A DNA stretch of 64,000 nucleotides. Origin: Sediminibacterium soli (GTDB taxonomy: Bacteria > Bacteroidota > Bacteroidia > Chitinophagales > Chitinophagaceae). The notes under the pieces are model-generated. The model ran no database searches and was not told where the DNA came from. It saw only the letters and a list, made by a program, of their open reading frames with translations. The first letter of the stretch is position 1, and the number at the start of each line of letters is the position of its first letter. A program made the position numbers and the translations under genes. Shown piece by piece: positions 1-6,842 of the stretch. The stretch spans positions 496,001 to 560,000 of the forward strand of contig NZ_JAACJR010000003.1 of assembly GCF_009939225.1 (NCBI RefSeq), read 5' to 3'.

Positions 1-1
1 C

Positions 2-340
2 AAGAAAAATAAGCCCGATACGAATGGCTTTGTATTCAGTACCAATCCAGATTTCCGCTTTGAACCGGAACCCGATGCGGTGCAGGAAACCCTGGCGCCC
101 GCCCGGCAGCCGCTGCGCATCCGCCTCGACACCAAACAGCGCGCTGGTAAGGCAGTAACGCTGGTAACGGGTTTTGCAGGTACGACAGACGACCTGGAAG
201 CCCTGGGTAAAAAACTAAAGAACACCTGCGGAACCGGGGGAGCCGTAAAAGACGGCGAGATCATCATCCAGGGCGACCAGCGTGAGAAGGTAATGCAGTG
301 GCTGCAAAAGAACGGTTATGGGTTGGCCAGGAAAATATAG
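2..340 (+). CDS. SUI1/YciH-family translation factor (5' truncated by window edge)
   Basis: The frame is open from base 2, so the start codon lies before the window; 112 codons and a TAG stop are visible. The visible protein has a short polar N-terminal tail (KKNKPDTNGFVFSTNP) and then a SUI1 domain. The domain shows the beta strand RAGKAVTLVTGF, the glycine-rich loop NTCGTGGAVKDG and the closing strand EIIIQGDQREKV. SUI1 proteins are eIF1 homologues; the bacterial YciH branch is thought to act on start-site fidelity at the 30S subunit, but its role is poorly settled. A GTG at position 80 is in frame, but starting there would cut off the conserved tail, so I reject it. The gene converges on the CDGSH gene, whose stop is 15 bases away. 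Confidence 0.85.
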   Translation, partial: KKNKPDTNGFVFSTNPDFRFEPEPDAVQETLAPARQPLRIRLDTKQRAGKAVTLVTGFAGTTDDLEALGKKLKNTCGTGGAVKDGEIIIQGDQREKVMQWLQKNGYGLARKI

Positions 341-355
341 GTTCTGAAAAAGATT

Positions 356-796
356 TTAGCCTTTGAAATGGCCGGTTTTATGGCTGCCATCGCAATAAGG
401 CTTGTTGGCAGACGCGCCGCAACGGCACAATGCGGTCTTTCCCTGCCGGGTTTCCGTATCGCCATTGCTGTGCCGTATCCGGCAGTCTGTGGTAATGATG
501 ATCGGGCCGTCCGGCTGAACCTCCACACCAAGCACAGGGGCAATTGTTTCTGGCTGAACAGGCATCTCGTTTCCTGTTTCCTTATTCAGGTAATAAGTTA
601 AAGCACCGCTGGGACATTGCTTTACCTGCTCGATGATCCTGTCGGTAGGTTCCGCGCCCATATCTATCCAGGGCCGTTTGGCGGGATTGAAAACCGATAA
701 CAGGCCTTTCCAGCAGATACGGCTGTGGATGCAGGTATCGGGTTTCCATACCACCGTTACCTCGTTATTGGTGTAATTATGCTTGGTTACCGGCAC
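356..796 (-). CDS. (4Fe-4S) mono-cluster / CDGSH iron-sulfur protein
   Basis: A 146-residue protein with two iron-sulfur modules. The N-terminal half resembles the divergent single-cluster ferredoxin family Fer4_19, with C22, C28 and C61 (QCPSGAL) as candidate ligands. The C-terminal end is a textbook CDGSH motif, C124-x-C126-x8-C135-DGS-H139, which in the mitoNEET family binds a 2Fe-2S cluster through three Cys and one His. The start is GTG at 796; no ATG is available in frame. It is the last gene of the leftward run dnaB-rsmE-acyltransferase-dnaX. The role is unknown and is probably electron transfer or redox sensing in the cytoplasm. The family call is strong; the function is not. Confidence 0.85.
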   Translation of the reverse strand: MPVTKHNYTNNEVTVVWKPDTCIHSRICWKGLLSVFNPAKRPWIDMGAEPTDRIIEQVKQCPSGALTYYLNKETGNEMPVQPETIAPVLGVEVQPDGPIIITTDCRIRHSNGDTETRQGKTALCRCGASANKPYCDGSHKTGHFKG

Positions 797-895
797 GGGA
801 TAAAATTTAAAATGGTCAATTACGATCGCCTGTTGAAAATAAGAAATTGACCGGCTATTTACAGGCGTTGTGTAAAAGCGACCGTTTGAAAAAAA

Positions 896-2713
896 TCAAT
901 AATCTATTTCAAGCTTCAGTCTTTCCTTCAGTTCACGGATCAGCGGGTATTGCCGGGCGATGTGTTCAAATTTCTGCTTGCTGTTCAAACGCATATGAAT
1001 AGGCACATCTTCTTTTTCCGAAGCTTCCACCAGCACATCAAAAGCGATGGCCCGGTTGCTGAACGCTTTTTGCAGGTGATCCAGCAGCACCATGCGTTCC
1101 TGCTCGATAAAATTCTGGGAGATCACCGTGGAAACCGTTGCCGTAAAACGCACTTCGTTCTCGATGACCAGCCTGGCCGTTTTAAAAGTGCCTACAGAAG
1201 AATGCTTCGCCTGTTTTTCGAGGATGGCGATATAACTGTCCCAGGTAACCGCGAGTTTCTCCATCGACAGCAACTCCGCCTCTGCCACTTCCTGTATCTC
1301 GTACTGGTTGCCATACCTGGTGCGCAGCGTATCAAGCAGACTGTTCTTTTTGCCATTACCGGCAGCGGAGTGCCTGGGTGCCTGGGTGGCTGCCGGCATC
1401 ACCGGCGGCGGCATATCCGCTGCTGGTTTTATCCTGGGCTGCGCAGCCGGTTCAGGCTGAACGACCGGCTGTTCGATGTATAATTTGGCCGCGGTTTTTT
1501 GCTTTGAGGGGGTAGCCATAAACTGAACAGGCTGCACTTCTTTTGTGCGGAAGGCTACCGGTCCGTCAATTCGTTTTTTTTTACTGACGGTGCCATTGGC
1601 CGATGAAAGATCGATGGCCTGCTGCAGAAAATTAAGTTTGATCAGTGTCAGCTCCACATGCAGCCGCTTGTTGCGAGCCATTTTGTAATTGATCTCCGCC
1701 TCGTTCAAAATATTCAGTGCGCTGACCAGGTACGAAAAACTGATTTTCCGGGCTGTTTCGGTGTATTTGTCCTGCATGCCTTCCACCGCTTCCAGCAGTG
1801 ATGCGGATTTGGCGTCTCTGCAGACAAGCAGGTTGCGAATGAATTCTGCAAAGCCATTCAGCACCAGGTCGCCTTCAAATCCTTTTCGGTTGATCTCGTC
1901 GTAAAGCAGCATGGCCGCCGCCATATCCTGCTGCTGCATGGCTTCGAGCAGTTTGAAATAATAGTCTTCATCCAGTATGTTCAGGTGCTCCAGTGTGTTC
2001 TGGTAGCTCACGCTGCCATTGGTAAAACTGACGATTTTATCCAGTATGCTCAGCGAATCCCGCATGCAGCCTTCGCTTTTCTGGGCAATTACCTGCAGGG
2101 CGGCTTTCTCCGCCTGTATGCCTTCTTTTTCTACGATTTCCTGCAGGTGCAGTACCGTATCGTTGTTGGTGATGCGTTTGAAATCGAATATCTGGCAGCG
2201 GCTGAGTATAGTGGGGAGGATCTTGTGTTTTTCCGTTGTGGCCAGTATGAAAATTGCGTAGGAGGGCGGCTCTTCCAGTGTTTTCAGGAATGCGTTAAAG
2301 GCACTGGCGCTGAGCATGTGCACCTCATCCACGATGTATACCTTGTATTTACCCGCCTGCGGCGCAAAACGCACCTGTTCCACCAGCGAACGGATATCGT
2401 CTACAGAGTTGTTACTGGCAGCATCCAGCTCATGGATATTGAGCGAAGTGCCGGCATCGAAAGAAACGCAGCTCTGGCAGGTATTGCAGGCTTCACCTTC
2501 TTCTGTGGGATTGGTGCAATTGATCGTTTTGGCAAGGATACGGGCACAGGTGGTCTTGCCAACGCCTCTTGGTCCGCAAAACAGGAAAGCATGCGCCAGC
2601 TGGTTGTTGCGGATGGCGTTTTTCAGGGTGGTGGTGATATGCGACTGCCCAACCACGGTATTGAAATTCTGTGGCCTGTACTTACGCGCCGAAACGATGA
2701 ATTTGTTCTCCAT
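896..2713 (-). CDS. dnaX: DNA polymerase III subunit gamma/tau (clamp loader)
   Basis: The ATPase subunit of the clamp loader, which loads the beta clamp onto primed DNA. I start it at ATG 2713 (MENKFIVSARKYRP). An in-frame start 21 codons upstream would add residues with no resemblance to the family. The 605-residue protein shows the Walker A motif GPRGVGKT (about 47-54), a zinc knuckle C66/C76/C79/C82, the Walker B motif VDEVH (about 128-132) and the SRC sensor motif at 171-173. A proline-rich linker (about 400-470) and a tau-type C-terminal domain follow. Codons 378-380 are a run of nine A bases (1574-1582). One extra A leads to a stop within three codons, giving a product of about 382 residues that ends just after clamp-loader domain III. 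See the finding on possible gamma production. It lies 86 bases downstream of the acyltransferase-like gene and is probably co-transcribed with it. Confidence 0.96.
   Translation of the reverse strand: MENKFIVSARKYRPQNFNTVVGQSHITTTLKNAIRNNQLAHAFLFCGPRGVGKTTCARILAKTINCTNPTEEGEACNTCQSCVSFDAGTSLNIHELDAASNNSVDDIRSLVEQVRFAPQAGKYKVYIVDEVHMLSASAFNAFLKTLEEPPSYAIFILATTEKHKILPTILSRCQIFDFKRITNNDTVLHLQEIVEKEGIQAEKAALQVIAQKSEGCMRDSLSILDKIVSFTNGSVSYQNTLEHLNILDEDYYFKLLEAMQQQDMAAAMLLYDEINRKGFEGDLVLNGFAEFIRNLLVCRDAKSASLLEAVEGMQDKYTETARKISFSYLVSALNILNEAEINYKMARNKRLHVELTLIKLNFLQQAIDLSSANGTVSKKKRIDGPVAFRTKEVQPVQFMATPSKQKTAAKLYIEQPVVQPEPAAQPRIKPAADMPPPVMPAATQAPRHSAAGNGKKNSLLDTLRTRYGNQYEIQEVAEAELLSMEKLAVTWDSYIAILEKQAKHSSVGTFKTARLVIENEVRFTATVSTVISQNFIEQERMVLLDHLQKAFSNRAIAFDVLVEASEKEDVPIHMRLNSKQKFEHIARQYPLIRELKERLKLEIDY
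1574..1582 (-). promoter_or_regulatory. A9 slippery run inside dnaX
   Basis: Nine consecutive A bases on the coding strand form three Lys codons (378-380) between S377 and R381. Both slippage outcomes end quickly. One added A (or a -1 ribosomal shift) gives Thr-Asn and then TGA; one lost A gives a TAG after six codons. Slippage on A-rich runs is how Thermus (transcriptional) and E. coli (ribosomal) dnaX genes make the short gamma form. No convincing stem-loop follows here, so slippage by RNA polymerase would be the likelier mechanism. Confidence 0.45.
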
Positions 2714-2799
2714 ATCCGGAACGCAATATAGCGATAAGCCGTTAGCCGCCGGTGCGGCCAACCGCCGTGTGAACAAATTATTTCCGGCCTCTGCAAAGC

Positions 2800-3972
2800 C
2801 TATTTGTACTCCATTACCGGGTGTCTTTCAAACGGCCTGCTGCGGTCAAACAGGTAACGGAACGTAACCATGCGACGGCTTTGTTTGGCATTAAGGTTTT
2901 TGTAGATATTGATCATCTTGGGGTTCCAGTCGCCGGCCCAGCCCATTTCGTATTGGTCATACCAGCCTTTGAACTGGATCAGCAGCGCGCTCTGGTAGAT
3001 CATGAAACTGTCAACCCCAAGCGCCTGGAATTTGGGAACCACGCCAAAGGCAAGACCCGTAAGCCGTTTGTTGTAGCCGGTCCATTTCATCCATACCAGT
3101 TTCAGTTTCTGCCACCAGCCGAATTGCCCGTTAAAATGTTTGAAATACTGGTTTACATCGGGGATATTGATGAACATGGCAATGGGATCCTGCTTGTAAT
3201 AGGCAAACCATACCGCGCGTTCGTCCATAATAGGTTTCATGGTCCTGAACAATTTGATCACCTGCTCTTTGGTGATCTCCTTGCCTTCTCCGTGCTGCGC
3301 CCAGGCTGCATTGTATACCGTGGCAAAATCGCCCGCATATGTAACCAGGTCGGACAGTTTGATGTGTTTGGCCACATAATCGGGCTTGCTGGCAAATTTG
3401 GCATGACGTTCAGGATAACGCTCCGGCAGGGGATCGTCTACCTTCATGCTATAGTAATACTGGTTATAATAATTCTGAAAACCGTAGTCACTGAACAACT
3501 GCTCGTAATACGCCGGGTTGAACGACATACCGTACATCGGCTCGTCATCAAAGCCTTCCACCATCAGTCCCCACCATTTGTCCCGGTCGCCAAAATTGAT
3601 GGGACCGTCCATTGCCTCCATGCCTTTTGCCGCCAGCCATTCTTTTGCGGTATCGAACAGGGCATTGGCCGCAGCCTGGTCATTGATGCTGTCAAAAAAG
3701 CCAATCCCCCCTGTGGAGAATCCGGTGCCCTTGTTGATGTATTTGGAATTGGTGAATGCGGCAATACGCCCGGTCAGGTTACCCTTATCGTCTTTTGCGA
3801 GCCACCGCTTTGCTTCGCCGTATTGGAAGAGTTTGTTTTTTGCAGGATCGAATACTGCATTCACCTCGTGATCGAGCGGACGGATATAATGGGGATTGCC
3901 CCGGTTCATAAGCGCGTTCACTTTCACAAAATCCTTTGCATCGGCGGCGCTGGTTACTTCGGTGATCTTCAT
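2800..3972 (-). CDS. Large GNAT-like acyltransferase-fold protein, function unknown
   Basis: A 390-residue soluble protein of a family I recognise from Bacteroidota genomes, usually annotated as an N-acetyltransferase or YghO-like. The N-terminal part (MKITEVTSAADAKDFVKVN...NPHYIRPL) and the strands around residues 65-100 (GRIAAFTNSKY, GGIGFFDSIND) look like the first half of a GNAT core. The middle is rich in aromatic residues (NPAYYEQLFSDYGFQNYY) and could form a ligand pocket. There is no signal peptide and no membrane segment. The substrate is unknown. The gene sits between rsmE (19 bases upstream) and dnaX in one leftward run, so it is probably expressed with replication and ribosome-modification genes, but that says little about its job. 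Confidence 0.7.
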   Translation of the reverse strand: MKITEVTSAADAKDFVKVNALMNRGNPHYIRPLDHEVNAVFDPAKNKLFQYGEAKRWLAKDDKGNLTGRIAAFTNSKYINKGTGFSTGGIGFFDSINDQAAANALFDTAKEWLAAKGMEAMDGPINFGDRDKWWGLMVEGFDDEPMYGMSFNPAYYEQLFSDYGFQNYYNQYYYSMKVDDPLPERYPERHAKFASKPDYVAKHIKLSDLVTYAGDFATVYNAAWAQHGEGKEITKEQVIKLFRTMKPIMDERAVWFAYYKQDPIAMFINIPDVNQYFKHFNGQFGWWQKLKLVWMKWTGYNKRLTGLAFGVVPKFQALGVDSFMIYQSALLIQFKGWYDQYEMGWAGDWNPKMINIYKNLNAKQSRRMVTFRYLFDRSRPFERHPVMEYK

Positions 3973-3991
3973 AGCAAACGAATGTAAGAAA

Positions 3992-4702
3992 TTATACAGA
4001 TCGCCTGCCGGTCAGCAATACGGCGGCAACCATACCGGCCGTTTCCGTGCGAAGTCTTGTGTTGCCGAGGCCAACCGGAACAAACCCATGGGCTTTGGCC
4101 AGCGCTATTTCATCCGGTGTAAAATCGCCTTCGGGGCCAACCAGTAGCTGTGTTTCGCGGGAATATTGCATGCGGATGATTTCCTGTTTTCCGGCGTCTT
4201 CTTCGCAATGCGCTACCAGTTTCTGCGGCCATCTGCTGGTGCTAACCAGCTGCTGAACCGCAACAGGCTCGTGCAGCACCGGTAACCAGCACTGCTGGCT
4301 CTGAAGCATCGCCGATGCCAGTATGCCCTGCATCCGCTCTGTTTTGAAACGATGGTGTTCTGTACGTGCACAGATCAGCGGCTGTATATCGGTTACGCCG
4401 ATCTCGGTGGCTTTTTCAAGAAACCATTCCAGCCGGGTGACATTTTTCAGCAGGGAAATGGCGATGGAAATTTTTTCAGTCGGCGCCGCCACCTGCTTCG
4501 CGGTATGCACCAGCACCACGGCTTTTTTTTTATCCTCGCTGACAATGGTGGCCTGGCATTGCAGTCCTTTGCCGTTTGTCAGCAACAGCTCTTCGCCCGT
4601 CTTCATGCGCAGCACCTGTATGCAGTGTTTGCTGGTTTCCTCGCTCAGCGTAATATGCGGAGAATCCGTGTGTATCGTAGGTTCGTAAAAAAAAGCTAAC
4701 AT
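3992..4702 (-). CDS. rsmE: 16S rRNA (uracil-1498-N3)-methyltransferase
   Basis: A SPOUT-class methyltransferase that methylates U1498 of 16S rRNA in the 30S subunit, using S-adenosylmethionine. Its 236 residues match the family length. The N-terminal PUA-like part holds HCIQVLRMKTGEELLL. The knotted SAM-binding C-terminus shows LVGPEGDFTPDEI and LGNTRLRTETA, the two RsmE signatures. The gene carries its own run of nine A bases (4523-4531, codons for KKK), unrelated to any obvious regulatory use. It lies 72 bases after dnaB and 19 bases before the acyltransferase-like gene. Confidence 0.95.
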   Translation of the reverse strand: MLAFFYEPTIHTDSPHITLSEETSKHCIQVLRMKTGEELLLTNGKGLQCQATIVSEDKKKAVVLVHTAKQVAAPTEKISIAISLLKNVTRLEWFLEKATEIGVTDIQPLICARTEHHRFKTERMQGILASAMLQSQQCWLPVLHEPVAVQQLVSTSRWPQKLVAHCEEDAGKQEIIRMQYSRETQLLVGPEGDFTPDEIALAKAHGFVPVGLGNTRLRTETAGMVAAVLLTGRRSV

Positions 4703-4739
4703 CGGTCGTCTTTATCTGATCTGCCTCTGCGTAAAAAAT

Positions 4740-4776
4740 GATCCGCCAATCCGCTAATCCAAAATCCGCCCATCCT
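4740..4776. repeat. Single-arm AATCCGCY repeat (family A)
   Basis: Four to five copies of a 7-8 base unit of the form (A)ATCCGCYA fill the gap between the dnaB stop and the rsmE start. The same unit recurs at 9332-9358, 9970-10117, 30755-30800 and 45698-45838. Only one arm is present here, so no large hairpin forms. Confidence 0.6.
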
Positions 4777-6352
4777 AAAACGGCGCATCGTTCTCAAATC
4801 CCTCGTCAAAATCGCCACCGTTCATCTTGCTGCCTTTCTGAATAAATAAACGGCTGCTGTCGCCACCACCGCCTGCAGCCGGAGGCGCCGATGGGGTAAC
4901 CGGTTTCCAGCTTCCGCCCAGTCCGCCGGGCAGCCCGCCGTTATCATCCCATTCTTCAAATTTCTGTATCTCCAGTTTGGCCCTCAGTTTTATCGTTTCA
5001 AGCGAGCCGTTACGGTGTTTGGCAATACGGATATGCGTTTCACCATGGGTGCTTTCGCCGTGTTCGTTGTTCATTACCTCGTAGTATTCGGGACGGTAAA
5101 TGAACATTACCATATCGGCATCCTGTTCAATGGCACCCGATTCGCGCAGATCGCTCAACTGCGGCATCTTGCTTTCTTTACGCGTTTCCACGGCACGGCT
5201 TAACTGGCTGAGCGCAATGATCGGTACACTCAATTCCTTGGCAAGTGCTTTCAGGTTACGCGAAATGCTGCTGATCTCCTGTTCACGGTTGCTGCTTTTA
5301 TCACCGCTGCCGCTCATCAATTGCAGGTAGTCGATGATGATAACGCCCACATGGTGTTTGTTTACCAGCCGCCTGGCTTTGGCGCGGAACTCGAAAATGT
5401 TCAGCGCGGCCGTATCGTCGATAAAAATAGGTGCCACTTCCAGTTTTTTAATACCCTTGCTCAGCAGCTGCTCGTACTCGTAATTCTCGAGCTTGCCGCG
5501 GCTGATCTTTTCCATCTTGATCTCGCTTTCTGCACTTAGGATACGCTGCACCAGCTGCGAAGCGCTCATCTCAAGCGAAAAGAACCCGACCGGGATGGGT
5601 TTGGTGGGATGCAGCGCGGCATTTCTTGCCAGGTTCAGCGCAAAAGCCGTTTTACCCACCGAAGGACGGGCGGCCAGGATGATCAGGTCGGTGGGCTGCC
5701 ATCCGTAAGTGATTCGGTCCAGGGTGGGGAAGCCGCTCGGAACACCGGAAATATCCTCGGTCTTGGTACGCAGTTCGTCGATACGGTTAATGGTCTTGGC
5801 CAGTACGCTTGTAATATCCTCGAAATTCTTTTTCAGGTAGTTGTTCGTAATGTTGAACATCTTGGTCTCGCTGTCGTCGAGCAGGTCAAAAACATCGGTG
5901 CTGTCTTCATAGGCATCGCCGATGATCTCGCCGCTGATCCGTATCAGTTCACGCTGTATGAATTTCTGCAATACGATCCTTGCATGCGCTTCTATATTGG
6001 CGGTGGATACCACCGAATTGGTGAGCTTGGTTACATAATAGGGTCCGCCAGCCGCATCCAGCTGTTCGCGGAACTTCAGTTCTTCCACCACGGTAAGGAT
6101 ATCGATGGGCATGCTTTTCTGCTGCAGACCCTGCATGGCCCTGAAAATATGCTGGTGGGCCTCCACATAAAAACATTCGGGTTTGATGATCTCCGTTACC
6201 GTATCAAAAGCGCTTTTTTCCAGCATGATGGCGCCCAGCACCGCCTCCTCCAGCTCCTTGGCCTGGGGCGGCACTTTGCCATATACCATGGTGCTAAGGT
6301 CTATCGAGGTCTTCCTTCTTTTTCGGTCTTTATTCAGGCTGGTCAGATCCAT
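4775..6352 (-). CDS. dnaB: Replicative DNA helicase
   Basis: The hexameric 5'-3' helicase of the replication fork. I start it at ATG 6352 (MDLTSLNKDRKRR), which gives 525 residues. The frame continues 66 codons upstream, but that part has no family resemblance. The N-terminal primase-interacting domain begins near residue 28 (PPQAKELEEAVLGAIML). The RecA-like domain has Walker A ARPSVGKT (228-235), the FSLEMS motif (about 258-263) and Walker B IIIDYLQLM (about 338-346), and is not interrupted by an intein. The C-terminus ends in a glycine-rich tail and an acidic tip (NGGDFDEGFENDAPF). It heads the leftward cluster and is divergent from pheT across about 490 bases. Confidence 0.96.
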   Translation of the reverse strand: MDLTSLNKDRKRRKTSIDLSTMVYGKVPPQAKELEEAVLGAIMLEKSAFDTVTEIIKPECFYVEAHQHIFRAMQGLQQKSMPIDILTVVEELKFREQLDAAGGPYYVTKLTNSVVSTANIEAHARIVLQKFIQRELIRISGEIIGDAYEDSTDVFDLLDDSETKMFNITNNYLKKNFEDITSVLAKTINRIDELRTKTEDISGVPSGFPTLDRITYGWQPTDLIILAARPSVGKTAFALNLARNAALHPTKPIPVGFFSLEMSASQLVQRILSAESEIKMEKISRGKLENYEYEQLLSKGIKKLEVAPIFIDDTAALNIFEFRAKARRLVNKHHVGVIIIDYLQLMSGSGDKSSNREQEISSISRNLKALAKELSVPIIALSQLSRAVETRKESKMPQLSDLRESGAIEQDADMVMFIYRPEYYEVMNNEHGESTHGETHIRIAKHRNGSLETIKLRAKLEIQKFEEWDDNGGLPGGLGGSWKPVTPSAPPAAGGGGDSSRLFIQKGSKMNGGDFDEGFENDAPF

Positions 6353-6842
6353 GTTCGGTGCTTCAGTTTGCTTTGGGTTAGGTAAAGTTGCTTCTTCCTG
6401 TCTATCGCGATCCCGTGTTACGAAATTGTTACCAGCCAGGTAAGGGGGAGCGAATATAAGGTCAGGAAAAATGCTTCGGGGAATTTTTTCCGGCAAATTT
6501 GCTCCACAGGTTATCCATGCTTCATTCACAGCAAAACCCATGCTGTTCACACAAATTACTATGGTTATCCCCCAAATGCAAAAGTTTTCAGACCATAACC
6601 GGCATTAATTAACAGGTTGTGTGCAGAAAGATTTTCCGGGAAAAATGCAGGGAAAACGGGAGGATGTTGTAATTGATGCCAGGGGCCTCTGGCGCGGGGT
6701 AAGGGCATCTGCCCCGTCTGTAAACCCGCCCGTTTCTTCCCTTTTCTGCCCGGGGATTGCCGGCCGGGAACCGCCTGTCTTACCTAACTGGCAGCCTTCT
6801 GCCCCCAACTCATTATTTTTGCTGCCCAAACAGCAAGCAATT
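6353..6842. other. 490-base divergent dnaB/pheT intergenic region
   Basis: Both neighbouring frames extend into this stretch, but the extensions lack family similarity, so I read it as non-coding. It should hold the dnaB promoter (leftward) and the pheT promoter (rightward; see 6814-6821). TTATCC-containing sequences near 6510 and 6564 recall DnaA boxes, but each differs from TTATCCACA at two or more positions. I see no repeat arms and no RNA gene. Confidence 0.5.
6814..6821 (+). promoter_or_regulatory. Candidate -7 element for pheT
   Basis: TATTTTTG matches the Bacteroidota -7 consensus TANNTTTG exactly and lies 21 bases before the chosen pheT ATG. No good TTTG sits 20 bases upstream, so only half of the promoter is supported. 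Confidence 0.4.

Noticed and set aside
1540..1573. Stem-loop stimulating ribosomal frameshifting after the dnaX A9 run
   Set aside because: Only a 4-bp CGGA/TCCG pairing is visible, too weak to claim.
4523..4531. A9 run in rsmE as a programmed slippage site
   Set aside because: No useful short product would result and the position is unrelated to a domain border. I keep it only as a caution for the dnaX case.
6500..6625. TTATCC- and TTCACAC-containing sequences before dnaB as a replication origin
   Set aside because: None matches the DnaA box TTATCCACA closely (two or more mismatches each), and no AT-rich unwinding region or dnaA/gidA context is present.
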